In this document: piece by piece, positions 10,801-23,800 of the stretch | Position numbering within the stretch: the stretch's first letter is position 1 | How the letters are laid out: each line of letters starts with the position of its first letter | Assembly: GCF_000203815.1 (NCBI RefSeq) | Contig: NW_004457624.1 | Location: 3,038,001 to 3,102,000, forward strand | Length of the DNA: 64,000 nucleotides | Origin: Cavenderia fasciculata | Taxonomy: Eukaryota; Evosea; Eumycetozoa; Acytosteliales; Cavenderiaceae | Direction of reading: 5' to 3' | Made by a program: the position numbers and the translations under genes | The notes under the pieces: model-generated | What the model was told of the DNA's origin: nothing | Database searches by the model: none | The model's input: only the letters and a program-made list of their open reading frames with translations

Positions 10801-13800
10801 TAGAACTGGAGGAGTGACAACTACTCTGCTTGGTTTTAGTGACAGTGAATCACTCAATACCTATCACACATTGATCGATGTCAACAGACCATCGTATCAA
10901 TATTTAAAAGGTCACAAAGTAAAAGGAAAATATTTGTTCCCAGGTACAGGATACATTGAAAACATTATCAATGCATTCCCAAACCAAGACATCCACATTC
11001 ACCATCTCCAATTCATTGCACCATTCTTTCTCAAAGAAGGAGCTCCTTGTCAGTTAAAATCAACATTCTTCCAGTCATCGTCGATTGAATATCAAGCTAC
11101 ATTCCAATACTATGATGATAAACTTGGGAAATGGATTAAATCTGCAGTTGGTCGTCTATCTGCCAACAACAGTCCAACACCGAATCCAACCAAAGAATTT
11201 GATAGCGTCGATCAATTACGACAAACATTCAATGTTGCAACCATGAATACAACAGAGGTCTATCAAAAGTTGACAAAGGTTGGATTAATGTATGGAGAAT
11301 CATTTAAAAGAACCAAACAAGTATTGTTTAGCGAGGATGGTTCGATATTGACAGAGATTGAATGCAAGTCTAGAAACCATTTTGAAGAATCAAATACCGT
11401 TTTGAATGCATCAGTTCTGGATTGTCTATTACATTCTTGTATTGTAACGTTTAAAGGTGAACATCCAAAATGTGAAGTTGTATTTGATAGAGTTGAAGAT
11501 TTCCATATCTACTCTAACAATATTCCAAAACATCCATGCAACTCTTTGTTTACAACTACCAAACTCCAACAACAACAACAACAACAACACACCAATTCAC
11601 AAATTGGAAATGAATTTAAAAATTCAATTGATATTATCGATAAAGATGGAAATACTGTCATTAAATGTGGACAAGTAGTATGCACATCTTTGACAAAAGT
11701 ATTAAAAGTACACCATGCCAAAAATCCATCCAAATTCATCAAACATACCATTTGGCAACCTAAAAATGCTCCTTCAACAGAGATGTCACTTTCATCGTCA
11801 GACATACTTGGATATTTCGGAAGATTCTTGGAGTTGTCAACAACCTCTCATAAAGTCATTAGAGTACTAGACTTTGGATTCAATTATCGTATTACCATTG
11901 ATCTCTTTACAAAGTTAATTTCACTTTCCCATCCAAACACTATCATTGATTTTATTACATACGATGATACTCTATGGGTTGACCTCCAAAAAGATAATCT
12001 GTTGATTAAATCGTACAATCCAGAATCAATCAATAAGTCAAGATCATTAACCGATCAAGGTTTTCTTGCAACTAGTTTTGATTTAATTCTATCAACTATG
12101 GAATACATTTCTGAAAACAATCAAATGGCAGGTGAATTTGAAGAGTTATTAAATCCAAATGGTCAACTCGTCATTATCAACACTACCCGTAATCAACCAC
12201 CCTTTATCGATAATAATCATAATAATAATAATATGATAGATCTTTTGGAATCACATCAACTCAATATCACTCATAATAATATTGAATCAAAAGATGAAAT
12301 TGTTTTAATTGGTAGAAAATCAAGTGTTGAAGAAACAAGTATTGAAAAATATGATAATTTATTATTTATTACTCCATCCTCTTCATCATCATCTTCATCT
12401 TCTTCATCATTGGCAAAGAGATTAATTCAACAATCATCAACAAATTTGATTGCAAAGAAAATTAGTTATTTTTCAAATGATGATATTATGGATGAATCTA
12501 AATATCAATCGTTATTAGACTCGATATCATACGATAGTGTAAATTGTCGTAGAGTTGGAATAATATATTTAGAATCATTGGAAGAAATGAACTCTAAAAA
12601 CCTTGAAGTCAAAACAATGCAACTTATCAGATTACATCAAATCATCAGAAAAGAACAACTACCAATTAGATTAATAACATTGATAGCTAGTCAATTAAAT
12701 CATTGTCTAAGATCCATTGCAAGAGAATATGGATCAAAAGCAAGAGGTGAAATGTTCCATTTTAATTCCATCACTATCATTTTGGACGATAGTAGTAGTC
12801 AAGTAACACTTGAAAAGATATTACAATGCGCAAACTCTGAATATCTTGGAGAGAGTGATCTTCAACTTGTATGTCAAAACAACAATCAAGACGATATTCA
12901 ATTATTTGTAGAAAGAATTATAGAATCACCTCAATCATTAGAATTGGATTCAAAGTTTAAAGTTGACAACATTCAAGATTTAAAAGTTAATTTTGAAATG
13001 GACAACAAATACCATCTAAGACAAAAAAAAGAAATCATATTAGATGATGAAGTAGAAATCCAAGTTAAAGCAGCGTCTATTAATTTTAAAGATTTAATGA
13101 TTTTAGAAGGTAATGATTGAAACAAAAAAAAAAAGTATAAATTAAAAATAACTAATTAATTAACTTAATTTAATTACTTTACTTTAGGCAAAGTTGATCA
13201 AAGATTATTCCCAATGGGTGATATTTATAATCCACCACTTGGTCAAGATTGCTCAGGTGTTGTGACAAGAATAGGACCAAAGGTTACAAAATTCAAAGTT
13301 GGTGATGAGGTTTATGGTAATGGACTTGGTTTTGCTTCATCGACAGTAGCATTTGAAGATACGATTGTACTAAAACCAAAGGAACTGTCATTTGTTGAAG
13401 CAGCTTCATTACCCTTGTCTATGGGAACTGCTTGTTTGGTTTTATTCAAAAAGGCAAATATCTATCCAACAGAGTCTATTCTCATTCATAGTGCAACTGG
13501 TGGTGTTGGATTGGGAATGTTAAACCTTTTAAAATTCAAAAAACATACTGGAAAGATATTTGTAACGGTTGGATCAAAGGAAAAGAAACTGTATCTTGAA
13601 AAACAATATGGTTCATTTATCACTGCAATTTTGGGTTACGACAACTTTACTAAAAGTATAACGGAACAGACACAAGGCAAAGGAGTAGACTATGTCATCA
13701 ACACACTCGACTATACAAGAATGCAAGACAATTTCAAATGTCTCTCGAGAAATGGAGTGGTTGTTGATTTGTCGGTTGATCAATTCTTCCAAGCTCGTGA

Positions 13801-15151
13801 TATCGATATGGGGTCACTCAACTTTGACAAGGGATACCTGACATACCACTTTTCACGTAAACAAATGTATATCCACCAAAATATTAAACAAATGGTGGAA
13901 GAAGGATTGGAGGTTCCCCCAATAACAGTATTCCAAAGTCACCAAATTGGCCAAGCATTTGATCATGTACGTTCAAGAAAACATATTGGCAAGGTGGTAA
14001 TAGATTATGAAAATGTTCAAACAGATGTGATTGATCCAATTTTATCACAACCACATAAACCAGTTGAAAGAGTAGATTACGATTTGGACGGTATTCAAGA
14101 AACACTTCTCATCACTGGACAAACTGGTATTGCAGTAGAGTCGCTTGGTTATCTCGTCAAACATTCATCCAAACTACGTGATATCATTGTTGTCACTTAT
14201 TCAACTCCAAAATTTGAAATTCAATTATTGGTCAACGAGCTCCAAAAGAAATCCATCAAACTTTATTTTGTTCGTTGTGATATTGGAGATTATGATCAAC
14301 TCAAATCATCTGTACAAGATCTTTACAAAAGAACGCCAACTCTCAAACCAGTGTCGGTCGTTGTTCACTGTGCCAACACTTATGTGACGATTGCACCCGA
14401 TGACATTGAGCTGGAGAGTCATCATGCAGCCATGTCGGGTAAAGCAACCGGAGCATTTAATCTTCACAATCTGTTTGAAGAGCTTGGTTGGAAACTAAAC
14501 CATTTCCACATGTTATCTTCGGTTGCCAAGTATATCCCTGTCGACGGTCTCAGTTACTCGATTGGCAATGCATTCCTCGATGGCCTATCAAGATACCGAA
14601 GAGACCTTGGATTGGAATCAACCTCTATCAACTGGGGTTCCATTGGACAGGCTGGAAAAGCAGCGTCAGACAAAAGTGTCGGTTTAATCCTACATACGAT
14701 CGGTCTAATGATGATGCCATTATCAGCCATCTATGGTATATATAGAGGCTCATTCATCAACACTACCACACCAATCACCAATCTCATTTGTGCCGATCTA
14801 CAAGCCAAAAGTCTTGTTTCAGAGTTGCCACATCTCGAACATTTCTATTCACATTACTTGAATGTTGCCAACAGTGGCAATGGGGGTAACCTATTGGATG
14901 CAATTGGAAGTGCCGGATCAGTTGTTGACAAAAAGATACTGGATTTCATTTCAGATGCACTTTCAATCGAGAAACATTTGTTAAATGGCGATACCAAACT
15001 CAAAGATTACGGTGTCGATTCAATGACTGCCATTCAAATCAAAGGCCAAATCGAATCAGAGTTTAACAAACCTCACATACTCAATCAATCACATATTTCA
15101 AATGGTACTATTAACTCTATAATTGAAAGTGTTAAAAAGAGTTTGAAATAA
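7897..15151 (+). CDS. Type I iterative (highly reducing) polyketide synthase, 2346 aa
   Basis: Four exons in phase: 7897-9277, 9343-9886, 9958-13109, 13188-15151. Domain order: ketosynthase (~12-430; active Cys176 in DTACSSS, HGTGT, SNIGH), acyltransferase (~560-860; Ser642 in GHSFGD, split by an intron), dehydratase (His961, HKVKGKYLFPGTG), a weak methyltransferase-like region (~1300-1480; VLDFGFN instead of a Gly-rich SAM loop), enoyl reductase (~1660-1985; SATGGVG), ketoreductase (~2010-2240; Tyr2149 present, but the nucleotide loop is TGQTGIAV rather than GGTGGLG), and acyl carrier (Ser2304 in GVDSMTA). There is no thioesterase and no C-terminal chalcone-synthase domain, so it is not a Steely-type hybrid. 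Such enzymes build reduced lipid-like polyketides in the cytosol; the product cannot be told from sequence. The start METQAIP is the first ATG in frame. Confidence 0.95.
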
Positions 15152-15305
15152 AAAAAAAGATTAATAAATAATAGTAAAATTCTAACCTTGCTTGATTTAG
15201 TTTTTCTATCTATCTTTTCAAAAAAACATAATTATATTTATTATTATTTCTTTTATAAAAGACTGCTGTAACTTTGTTGTTGTTAGAGATAATCTTGATA
15301 TTAAT

Positions 15306-16453
15306 ATGGATGATGACGACGATTTAACATTTGAACAAATTAAAAAGTTACAACAAGATCGAAAGAACAATTCATCAAATTACAACACAGAGATTGTAGT
15401 TCAATCAAAGAGCGGTAGTAGTAGTAGCAGTAGTGGTGGTCGAAAGAGTAGTAGTAGTAGTAAACATGGAGACGATGACAATAAAAGAGGAAGAAAGAGA
15501 AATATAGAGGATGAAGAACAAGATCAATACGATAGAGATAGAAGAGACAATATCAGAAATGCATTCGATTCATATACTGCTCCAAAATACATACTTGATA
15601 GTATACCTACTGATCCTGATGATACAGATGATGTATGTAAACATAATATATAGATATATAGATATAGATAGATGGATATATTTAACTAACTTCTTCTTTT
15701 ATCATTTAGCCATTAAAAGAATATAGACCAAAGACAGTTGCAGAACAAGAGACTGAATATCAAAGTAGATGGAGAAAGAGAGGACTCAGTCCTCCAAGAG
15801 ACTACGATCCATTTACTGGAAAGGGTCAGGTAAAAGGTAGATCGTACAAAGACATTATGATTGAGAATCAAATGGCCAAAGAGGAAAAAGAACTCAAAGA
15901 AAAGATTGAAAGAAAAAAGAGAGAGGAACAAACCAACCAACGTAAAGATAGAAGACAACAAGAATTGGAAAGAGAAAGATCGGACAAAGAAAGAAAAGAA
16001 AGTGAAAGAGGAGAAAGATCATCTCATTCATCCTCTTCTTCTTCCTCTTCTTCGACATCATCGATTAAAAAGAAAAAGATTGGTGATGATGATGGTAATG
16101 TTAGTTCATCATCTTCAAATATTAGTTCAGATACCAAATGGTATCTAAAAGTATATAAAAATGGAACGGTTGTTGGTGATCCGATAAGAATCACATCTGA
16201 CCGTCCCGTGACACTTGGTCGTGATGCAACAAAGAATCTGGTGCATCTCGAACACCCAAGTTGCAGTAGTACACATGCTTCGATTACCATCATGAGAGTT
16301 GGTAAACGTCCCATTCTAATGGACTTGAAAAGCACCAACCAAACACATCTCAATGGCACTCCAATCGACCCTTACCATCCAAATGATCTATATCAAGGTG
16401 ACAAGATTCAATTTGGTGGTAGTAGTCGTGACTATGTTATCTATCACACATAA
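15306..16453 (+). CDS. FHA-domain protein, SNIP1/Pml1-like
   Basis: Two exons, 15306-15632 and 15710-16453, encode 356 residues. The first ~235 are charged and disordered: Ser runs, then an Arg/Glu/Lys-rich helix (KERKESERGERSS). A forkhead-associated phosphothreonine-binding domain fills the C-terminus (~245-356), with TLGRDATKNLVHLEHPSCSS as strand-loop core, then a THASI and a DLKSTNQTHLNG segment. The HPSCS...H core and the C-terminal SSRDYVIYH match the SNIP1/DAWDLE/Pml1 group, which act in the spliceosomal RES complex and in small-RNA maturation. The conserved GRxxxxxxHPSCSxxH and N-x-T-x-L-N-G residues suggest a working domain. It is tail-to-tail with PIG-L, 107 bp apart. Confidence 0.85.
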
Positions 16454-16560
16454 GTAGAGAATAGTAGAGTAACCAATAAATGTTATGAATGAATGAAAAA
16501 AAAGAAAAGGTTCTTTCTTTATATTTTGTACAAAAGGTCCCCCTCTAAATGTATTATTAT

Positions 16561-17416
16561 TTAATCTTGTTTGATTTCAACCAAAGTATTACAATAAGAG
16601 TATCGAGAAAAAAGGACAAATAGATATCTAAACCAAACCAACTGACTTGCATGTTGTTTCATAGCCTCAAAATTCTTTCCAAATAGTTTGTATGCCGTAT
16701 ACAATCGATCGTATGATGAGAATATCCATTTGGAGAAAAATACATCTCCAATACCAATATACTTTCTAATGATATTAACAGATTCCAATTCATATCCTTT
16801 AACCTTTGTATTATTCTTTAAATATAATCTATATAATTTGAAATATATTTAATTAATTTCTATTCAATTATCTAACTTTTCTTCTTACTTACTTTACACC
16901 ATTTGATACAGATATATGATTTGGATGACCAGAGACACCACCATGATCAAAGGTTAATATTTGAGTGATACCCCATTGATCTACGTATTTTTGGATATAT
17001 TTTGATATGACGGTTACATCCCAATCCTTGTCCATTCCATCGGGTAGATTGGTATCGTTGACGACAGCCACATGGTCACGTGCCACACCATAGCATCTGC
17101 AGCTATTGACCAACTCTTTTTCTCTAATCTTTCCCAATCCATCGGCATTACCATTGGACAGACACACTACGTGCACTATAGATTCTTCTCCTTGTATACT
17201 TTGATAGTATTCTAGAGTAGGACTAAAGAACATACATTCATCATCTGGATGTGCTATTGCTAATAGTATACGTGTTGTTGGTGTAGTTGTCATATCTCCT
17301 TGCTCCTTTTCTTGATTGATTGTATTACCACCACTATCTTCTTGATTGATAAATGTAATGAATAAATAGGCCAATAATAGAATAAATAGTGAAGAGCACA
17401 CCAATACTACTTTCAT
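16561..17416 (-). CDS. pigL: N-acetylglucosaminyl-phosphatidylinositol de-N-acetylase (PIG-L)
   Basis: Exons 17416-16893 and 16828-16561 join in phase (GTAAGT...TATATAG) to give 263 residues, close to the family's usual 250-270. An N-terminal membrane anchor (residues ~2-24, VVLVCSSLFILLLAYLF) precedes the lumen/cytosol-facing LmbE-type zinc deacetylase fold. Diagnostic motifs are AHPDDE (metal ligands and the catalytic Asp) and GVSGHPNH (third ligand His). The enzyme removes acetate from GlcNAc-PI, the second step of GPI-anchor synthesis at the ER. It diverges from the kinase/pseudophosphatase gene across a 386-bp shared promoter region. Confidence 0.93.
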
Positions 17417-17802
17417 TCATATGTATGAATGAATGATCATCAACCGATTTAAATTGAAATCAATGAAGGGTACCCCCTCCACAAACTAAATAAATTAAAA
17501 AAAAAAACAAACAAATTCTCAAAGCCCGCTCAGAGCAAAAGATAAAGATATCTTTTATTAAACCTCTAATCTTAATCTACCCACCCATCATTACAACAAC
17601 AACAACAAAAATATATCGACGCGTCGACAAACTGCAATAATGAATAACAACACAACAACTAGTAGTATAATATAGAAAGACACACATTATAAATATAATC
17701 AAACAAACCAACCAACCAACTTTGTAAATAATAATAATAATAATAATAATCAGAAAAGAGGAGAGAGAGATAGAGAGAGAAACAATCAACGTTTAGCGGG
17801 GG
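17417..17802. other. Divergent promoter region between PIG-L and the kinase-pseudophosphatase gene
   Basis: 386 bp, AT-rich. It contains an (AAT)n run near 17729-17752, then an (AG)n purine tract ending 20 bp before the downstream ATG. A GTCGACGCGTCGAC-like inverted element (ATCGACGCGTCGAC) sits at about 17614-17627. No coding signal seen. Confidence 0.5.
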
Positions 17803-20800
17803 ATGATGGATTTTAGTCGAGAAAGAAAGATTAGATCTGTCACTGCCTACAAACAATCTAAATTTGATGTAGAAGAGTTGCTGGTATCGTTGGACAAGTT
17901 GTTGAATGAAGCACCACCTGCAGCTACCAGCACCGCCGCTGCAGCTTTGACTAGTCGTGGAAAGAGCGGACTCAGTCTGCAGCAGTGCTGTCAAAAGTTT
18001 ACGGCAGAGGGTTTCAACATCCTACAGAAACTAAGGGAAAAGACAAAGACATTTGATACATCAGACGTATCGTACTTTATCTTGCGAGGAGGTATCACTA
18101 TCCTCATCAAGTGTCTGTGTTTTTGTGGTCGTACCACACTCTCCAATGAAATAGCACTCGAGATATCGCAATACCTTATCGACAATAACCATCAAACGGC
18201 AAGACTGTTTTGCAAGCAGATCATCAACCATCTCTGTGACGACATTGAGTGTGTCGGTGTCTCTGAAACACTCCCAAATTTAATTTCACTCTATCCTATT
18301 AGATCTGTATGTACTATACATACGTGACTCTCTTATTACTTAATACTATGACTAACCATGATGATTTGATTATTATTTGTCTTTAGATATTTATTGAAGA
18401 TTTATGTATACCAAAATTGATTGAAATCTATTATAAGGGATCGATTAAACTTGCAAATGGATTGATCAATAACCAACAACCTGCGATGATACAAATTGAC
18501 AAGGTGATTGACAAACCATTAGAAACACCCAAAGAAGGATGGGCTAATTTATTGGTCAATTCAAAGGTTAAAAGTAACGCTGTCACTTGTCTCAGTAACA
18601 GTTCATTAAATCGAAATAATAATAATAATAATAATAATAACGCCAGCGAGCAAATGAAACGATCGAATCTAAGAGACAGTGGTGTATTGTCACCATTGGA
18701 AACTGCTAGTAATGGAAGCAGCCCAAATGAATCACCAACCATATCAAGTGCCAACAGTAGTTTTAGCAACCTAAAGAATCTTTTACCCAACCTCAACAAT
18801 CTCAATATCAACAACAGCCATGCATCACTACCAACCAGTCCTCCACAAGTTCCATCACTCAAACTATCGGCATTGAAACCAATCATTCCAAAATTAAATC
18901 TACCCATTCGAATTGAAAGCTCTGCAAAAATGACTAGAAGTAGTAGAAGAAGAGAAGACAACAACTCTTCAACTCGTAGTACCACTGGTGAAGTTAAATT
19001 ATTAGATTCAAGCTCAACAAAAGAATTAAGTGATATTGCTACAAAATTGGGTGAAACTTGTAAGTCAAATAGAAAATAAGAAAAAGAAAGAGATTACTAA
19101 ATATTTATTTATTTATCTATTTAGTTGTAACTGCTGATTTAACAGCTTTAATATCATATAAACAAGCAGTTGATGCACATATTAGTCAAACCAATTCAAT
19201 TAAGAGGGCATCATATGCACCAAAGAAATTAGTGTATGATCAATTAATCGGACAAACTCAACATTTACTTTCACAAAACAATAGTATCGATATGCAACAA
19301 TTCCGTTCATCAAATATTTATAAAGTTAGATCAAGTATATTAAAAACTTTAATTGCTGCTACCTCTCATAATCTTTGGTTACTTCAAGTATGTTTGAAAA
19401 ACAAAACAAAAAACAAAACAAAAAAAGAACTTTGGTTAATTAATTAATATTTCTTTTATAGTATGTAAATAATCCAATGAATTTAATATATTCAGAAGTA
19501 TTATTAATGTATAAAGGAATGATACCATATGATTTTGATTATTTAAATTTGGTATTTCAATTTGCCTACAATTGGGCAGACTATGTAGAATATATTCATA
19601 GAATAAGATGGAACGATGTTACAAAGGGAATGACACCTGAAAGAAAAGGTGCCTATAGAAAGAAATTAGATGTATTATTATGGAGATTTAATTATAATAT
19701 TTTAAATATTTTTGAAACAAATGTATGTAAAACAAAAAACAACAAATAATAATAACATAATAATAATATTTGTTTATTTTAATTTTTTAGGTGATTGATG
19801 ATTTAGAACATCAATTACATATGTTGGCAGATTATATGGAACATTGTCCAACAAGAATTATGCCATCACAAGTAGTAGATGTTTGTATTGAAGTTTTATT
19901 AAAGATTAAACATTATTGGTTCAAAGGAAGAATTTCACACGATAGATACAAAGACATACACGTCATTCATTACTTGTTGTGTGTCTTTGATGAAATTATC
20001 ACTCAAAACATGCATCCGCCATTGAACGATCTATTGTTGGCCATTTTCATTGAACGTGAAGACACTTTTAATTTCATCAAACACTATACACAGTTGCTGA
20101 CCAGTAGCGAATGGTTGGAAAAGGAATTCGAACGTGACAAGACAAAGGGTGGAAGTATCAAATTGATAGAGTATAGATGCCGTGTATTTAAACATCACTC
20201 GGTTTGTGTAGATATGATCAAACGATCCATTCAAGTAGACTCTAGAGGAGAAACTGAAAAAACTGAACCAGACCAAGTCCACATCTCTGAACTGGTTCAA
20301 AAGATGGAATATCTCTTGCTTCCTGGTAATGGTGTCATCCTTCCATTCCTTCAATCTGGTTCATTCTATCAAAACTATCTCGTCAAGAAACAAATGATGG
20401 AATTCCTTTGTACCATTTTCTATTTTAAAAAGAATCCTTATACAAAGAAAAAAATTTATATTGATTCTTATATTAGGTATGAATGAAAAAAATAGAAAAG
20501 TTTAAAAAAAGAAATCAAAAACTAATAATAATTTAATTTATTTTTTTTATTTCTTTTTTAGTTATTTTTATATTAGTTTTATTAAATTATATAATAATTA
20601 TACAGTTGATCCACAAACTTTAACATTGTGTAAATTATTTTTAAATATTTTAATTGCATTTTCTATAAAGTATGTAAAAAACGAAAAAAGAAAAAGAAAC
20701 AAATAATATTAATCTTACTAATTTGGTTTTTAGCAAAAATGACAAGATATCATTAAAATTCTATCAATTGAGAACAATGGATTTTATGGTTAGAGAAGTC

Positions 20801-23800
20801 AATTTGGAATATGAAGTTAAACAAAATCGTAATCAATTGGCAGAATCATTCTTTATTAAAAAGGAAGGTAGTAATAACTCACCTTTACTCTCTAATAATA
20901 CATCCAATAATATGATTATAAAACCACTCGTTTCATTGACACCAAATGATAGTAGTAGTACTTCTTCTACTACCTCTTCTGAAATCAAGAAACCAGGATT
21001 ACCATTATTAAAGCTACCACCAAAAGTACCAAATCTTACCAACCTTCCATCAAAAGATGGTAGCAATACAACATCAACACCTACAACTATTTCACCACCA
21101 AAGATACCTACATTAAATATACCACCCAAAGATGGAAACAATGCACAATCGGGAACAACTCCTCCAAAGATACCAACATTGAATATACCACCCAAAGATG
21201 GGTCATCGCCTACTCTTAGTATCACACCACCAAAGATTCCATCGTTGAATATTCCACCAAAAGTTCCCTCTTTGCCAAACCTTCCAACCAAGGATGGCAC
21301 CAACTCACCAATTTCAATGGGTATACCAAAGATACCGGCATTAAACATCCCACCAAAGGATTTACCGGGTGGTAGCTCAGGAACGACCCCTCCTAAAATA
21401 CCAACACTCAATATTCCACCCAAGACAGCTGATGGTGCACCATCAATCAAACCTGTCCTCCCACTGTTGGCACTTCCACCTCGAACCACAAAGAGTGAGG
21501 TACCATCATTACCATCAGAACAAAACCCAGCACCAGGAGGCTTTCTTTCTGCCATTGAACAAAAGATTGATTTACACGATCCAAAATTCCAATTGGTATT
21601 TGGTGATGCTGCAAGTAGCAATACACTTGGCGGTGGAGGTGCTGTTGACCAACCGGAACCAACAGACAAGGAAATTAAAAATGAAAATCAAAGATATCAA
21701 TTGGAAAGAGCCAATAGAAAATTGTATCACGACAAGGAATTACATATTTCTATTTTACAATTAATTTTTAGTTTATTATTAAATCCAAAGTATGAAGAAA
21801 AAAGAAACAAAAAGATAGATAAAAAAAGTATTAATATATTTTTATTTTTATTTTTCTATTTAGTCAAACACTTGAACATTATTATTCAGATCAATATCCA
21901 ATTTTAGCTAAAAAGTTAAATGTACCATTTATTTTACAATCACATATTAATCATACTCAAAACGAACACATTATACCAGAATTGTGTGAAAAGACATTGG
22001 AAATGGGACCAAATCATTATAGAATCCTAAAGTTGTTGTTTAATCGATTATTCCATGCATCACCATTCAAAGATCTTAAAAGAGTGGCCAAGGGTGCATT
22101 TGGTACAGTTTACAAAGGATATGTAGCTCATGACGAAGGTTTGGAGGTTGCAGTCAAACTCATGCCAGTTCCAAAGAGTATTCATGATCGTTGCGTACTC
22201 CATGACATTTTTACAGAGATTCTCATTATGGATACCTTTAGAAGTGATCATCGTGCCTGTCATATGTTTGACTATGGTGTAGATGGTGAAAACTATTGGA
22301 TTGCCATGAAATCCTATAAATGCTCTCTAAAGGAATGGAGATTAAAACAAACTGGAACTTTCCTTCAAAATCTACCATTATATTTGAATATTTATATGAA
22401 TGTTTTATTAACTGTTCAATTTTTAGCTGAAAATAGTAAGAGAAAAAAACAACCCAAAATAGATCTATTTTATACTAATTTTATCTCTCTTTTAGAAATC
22501 AATCATTTTGATATTAAATGTGATAATTTTTTGGTTCATCCAATTAAAAAAGGAACATTGGAAGAAGATTTTTGGAATCAACCAACAAGTGATCCAAATT
22601 TTATTGTTTGTTTAGCTGGTAACTATTTATAAATAATTTATCAATAACTGGTTTTAATCATTTTTATTATTTTATTAGATTGGGGAGAAGCAAAAGTTTA
22701 TATTCATGATATTGATGGATACACAACAAGAAATAGAGGAACAGAATTTATAAAGAGTCCAGAAATGTTGATGATTGCATTTGCTTCACAAAAGACTAGA
22801 GAGAATTTCGATAGAAGAAAAAAGGTTGGAAGTAACACAACGTCGGATGTATGGTCGTTGGGATGTCTCTTTTACGAGTTGTTGACTGGTGACTTTTTAT
22901 TCTATGATGACGATTGGGTAAAGTTCTTTATCCGTGTCACTCAACCCGGTCAAGAACTTATTACACCTGACAAGAAGGCAAAGATTAGCAACATGTCTGC
23001 AATTTGTGACTTTTTGGATTTCATTTTCGTCCGTGACCCATTCTATCGTCCAACATTACGCGATCTATTGACTAAATTTGCAGTAGCCAAGCCACTCATA
23101 TTGGCCGAGTTGGGACAAATCAAGATGAAGCTCAGTCAAGACGATCTGCTAAATATCGAACAACCAAAACAATACTTTAGCGGTGGTGATGGTACAAGAT
23201 ACAAGGGACCTAGCAAGATCAGTGGACACTATACTCCAGGTCGTTTCTTCCCTCATAGCTACAACCTAAACAATCCAACTGGATTGCTCTCCAACAAAAA
23301 TGCAAAGGCATCACAACAAACACTCTCTGATGACTCTTTGGCAAATGAACAACCAGAATTCCCCGAACACAAATATCTCATGGAATATCCTTCAAAAATC
23401 ACCTCTTTTATGTATATATCTTCTTATCAACCTTCCATGAATAGAAATCTTTTAAAAAATAATTATCGTATGTACAAACAAAATAATAGAAAAAAAGAAT
23501 TTATTTATTTATAATTTATTTATTTTTATTTTTTTATAGATATAACTCATATAATTAATTGTACTGGTTCACCAAATGCATTTCCTGATCATTTTGAATA
23601 TTTACATTTACAATTGCACGATGATGAGTCACAAGATATCCTACATTCATTGACTTCGGCATTTGATTTCATTAGAGATGCCATTGTACATCAAGGAAGA
23701 GTATTGATCGTGTCTGATAAGGGAATTAGTAGAAGTGCGGCATTGGCTATTGGTTATTTCATGGATTCTCGATCGATCAGCTATTTTGAAGCTTTTATTC

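Noticed and set aside
20833-21669. 278-codon minus-strand frame rich in Gly, Ile and Phe
   Set aside because: Antisense of the PKIPTLNIPPKDG repeat in the kinase-pseudophosphatase gene.
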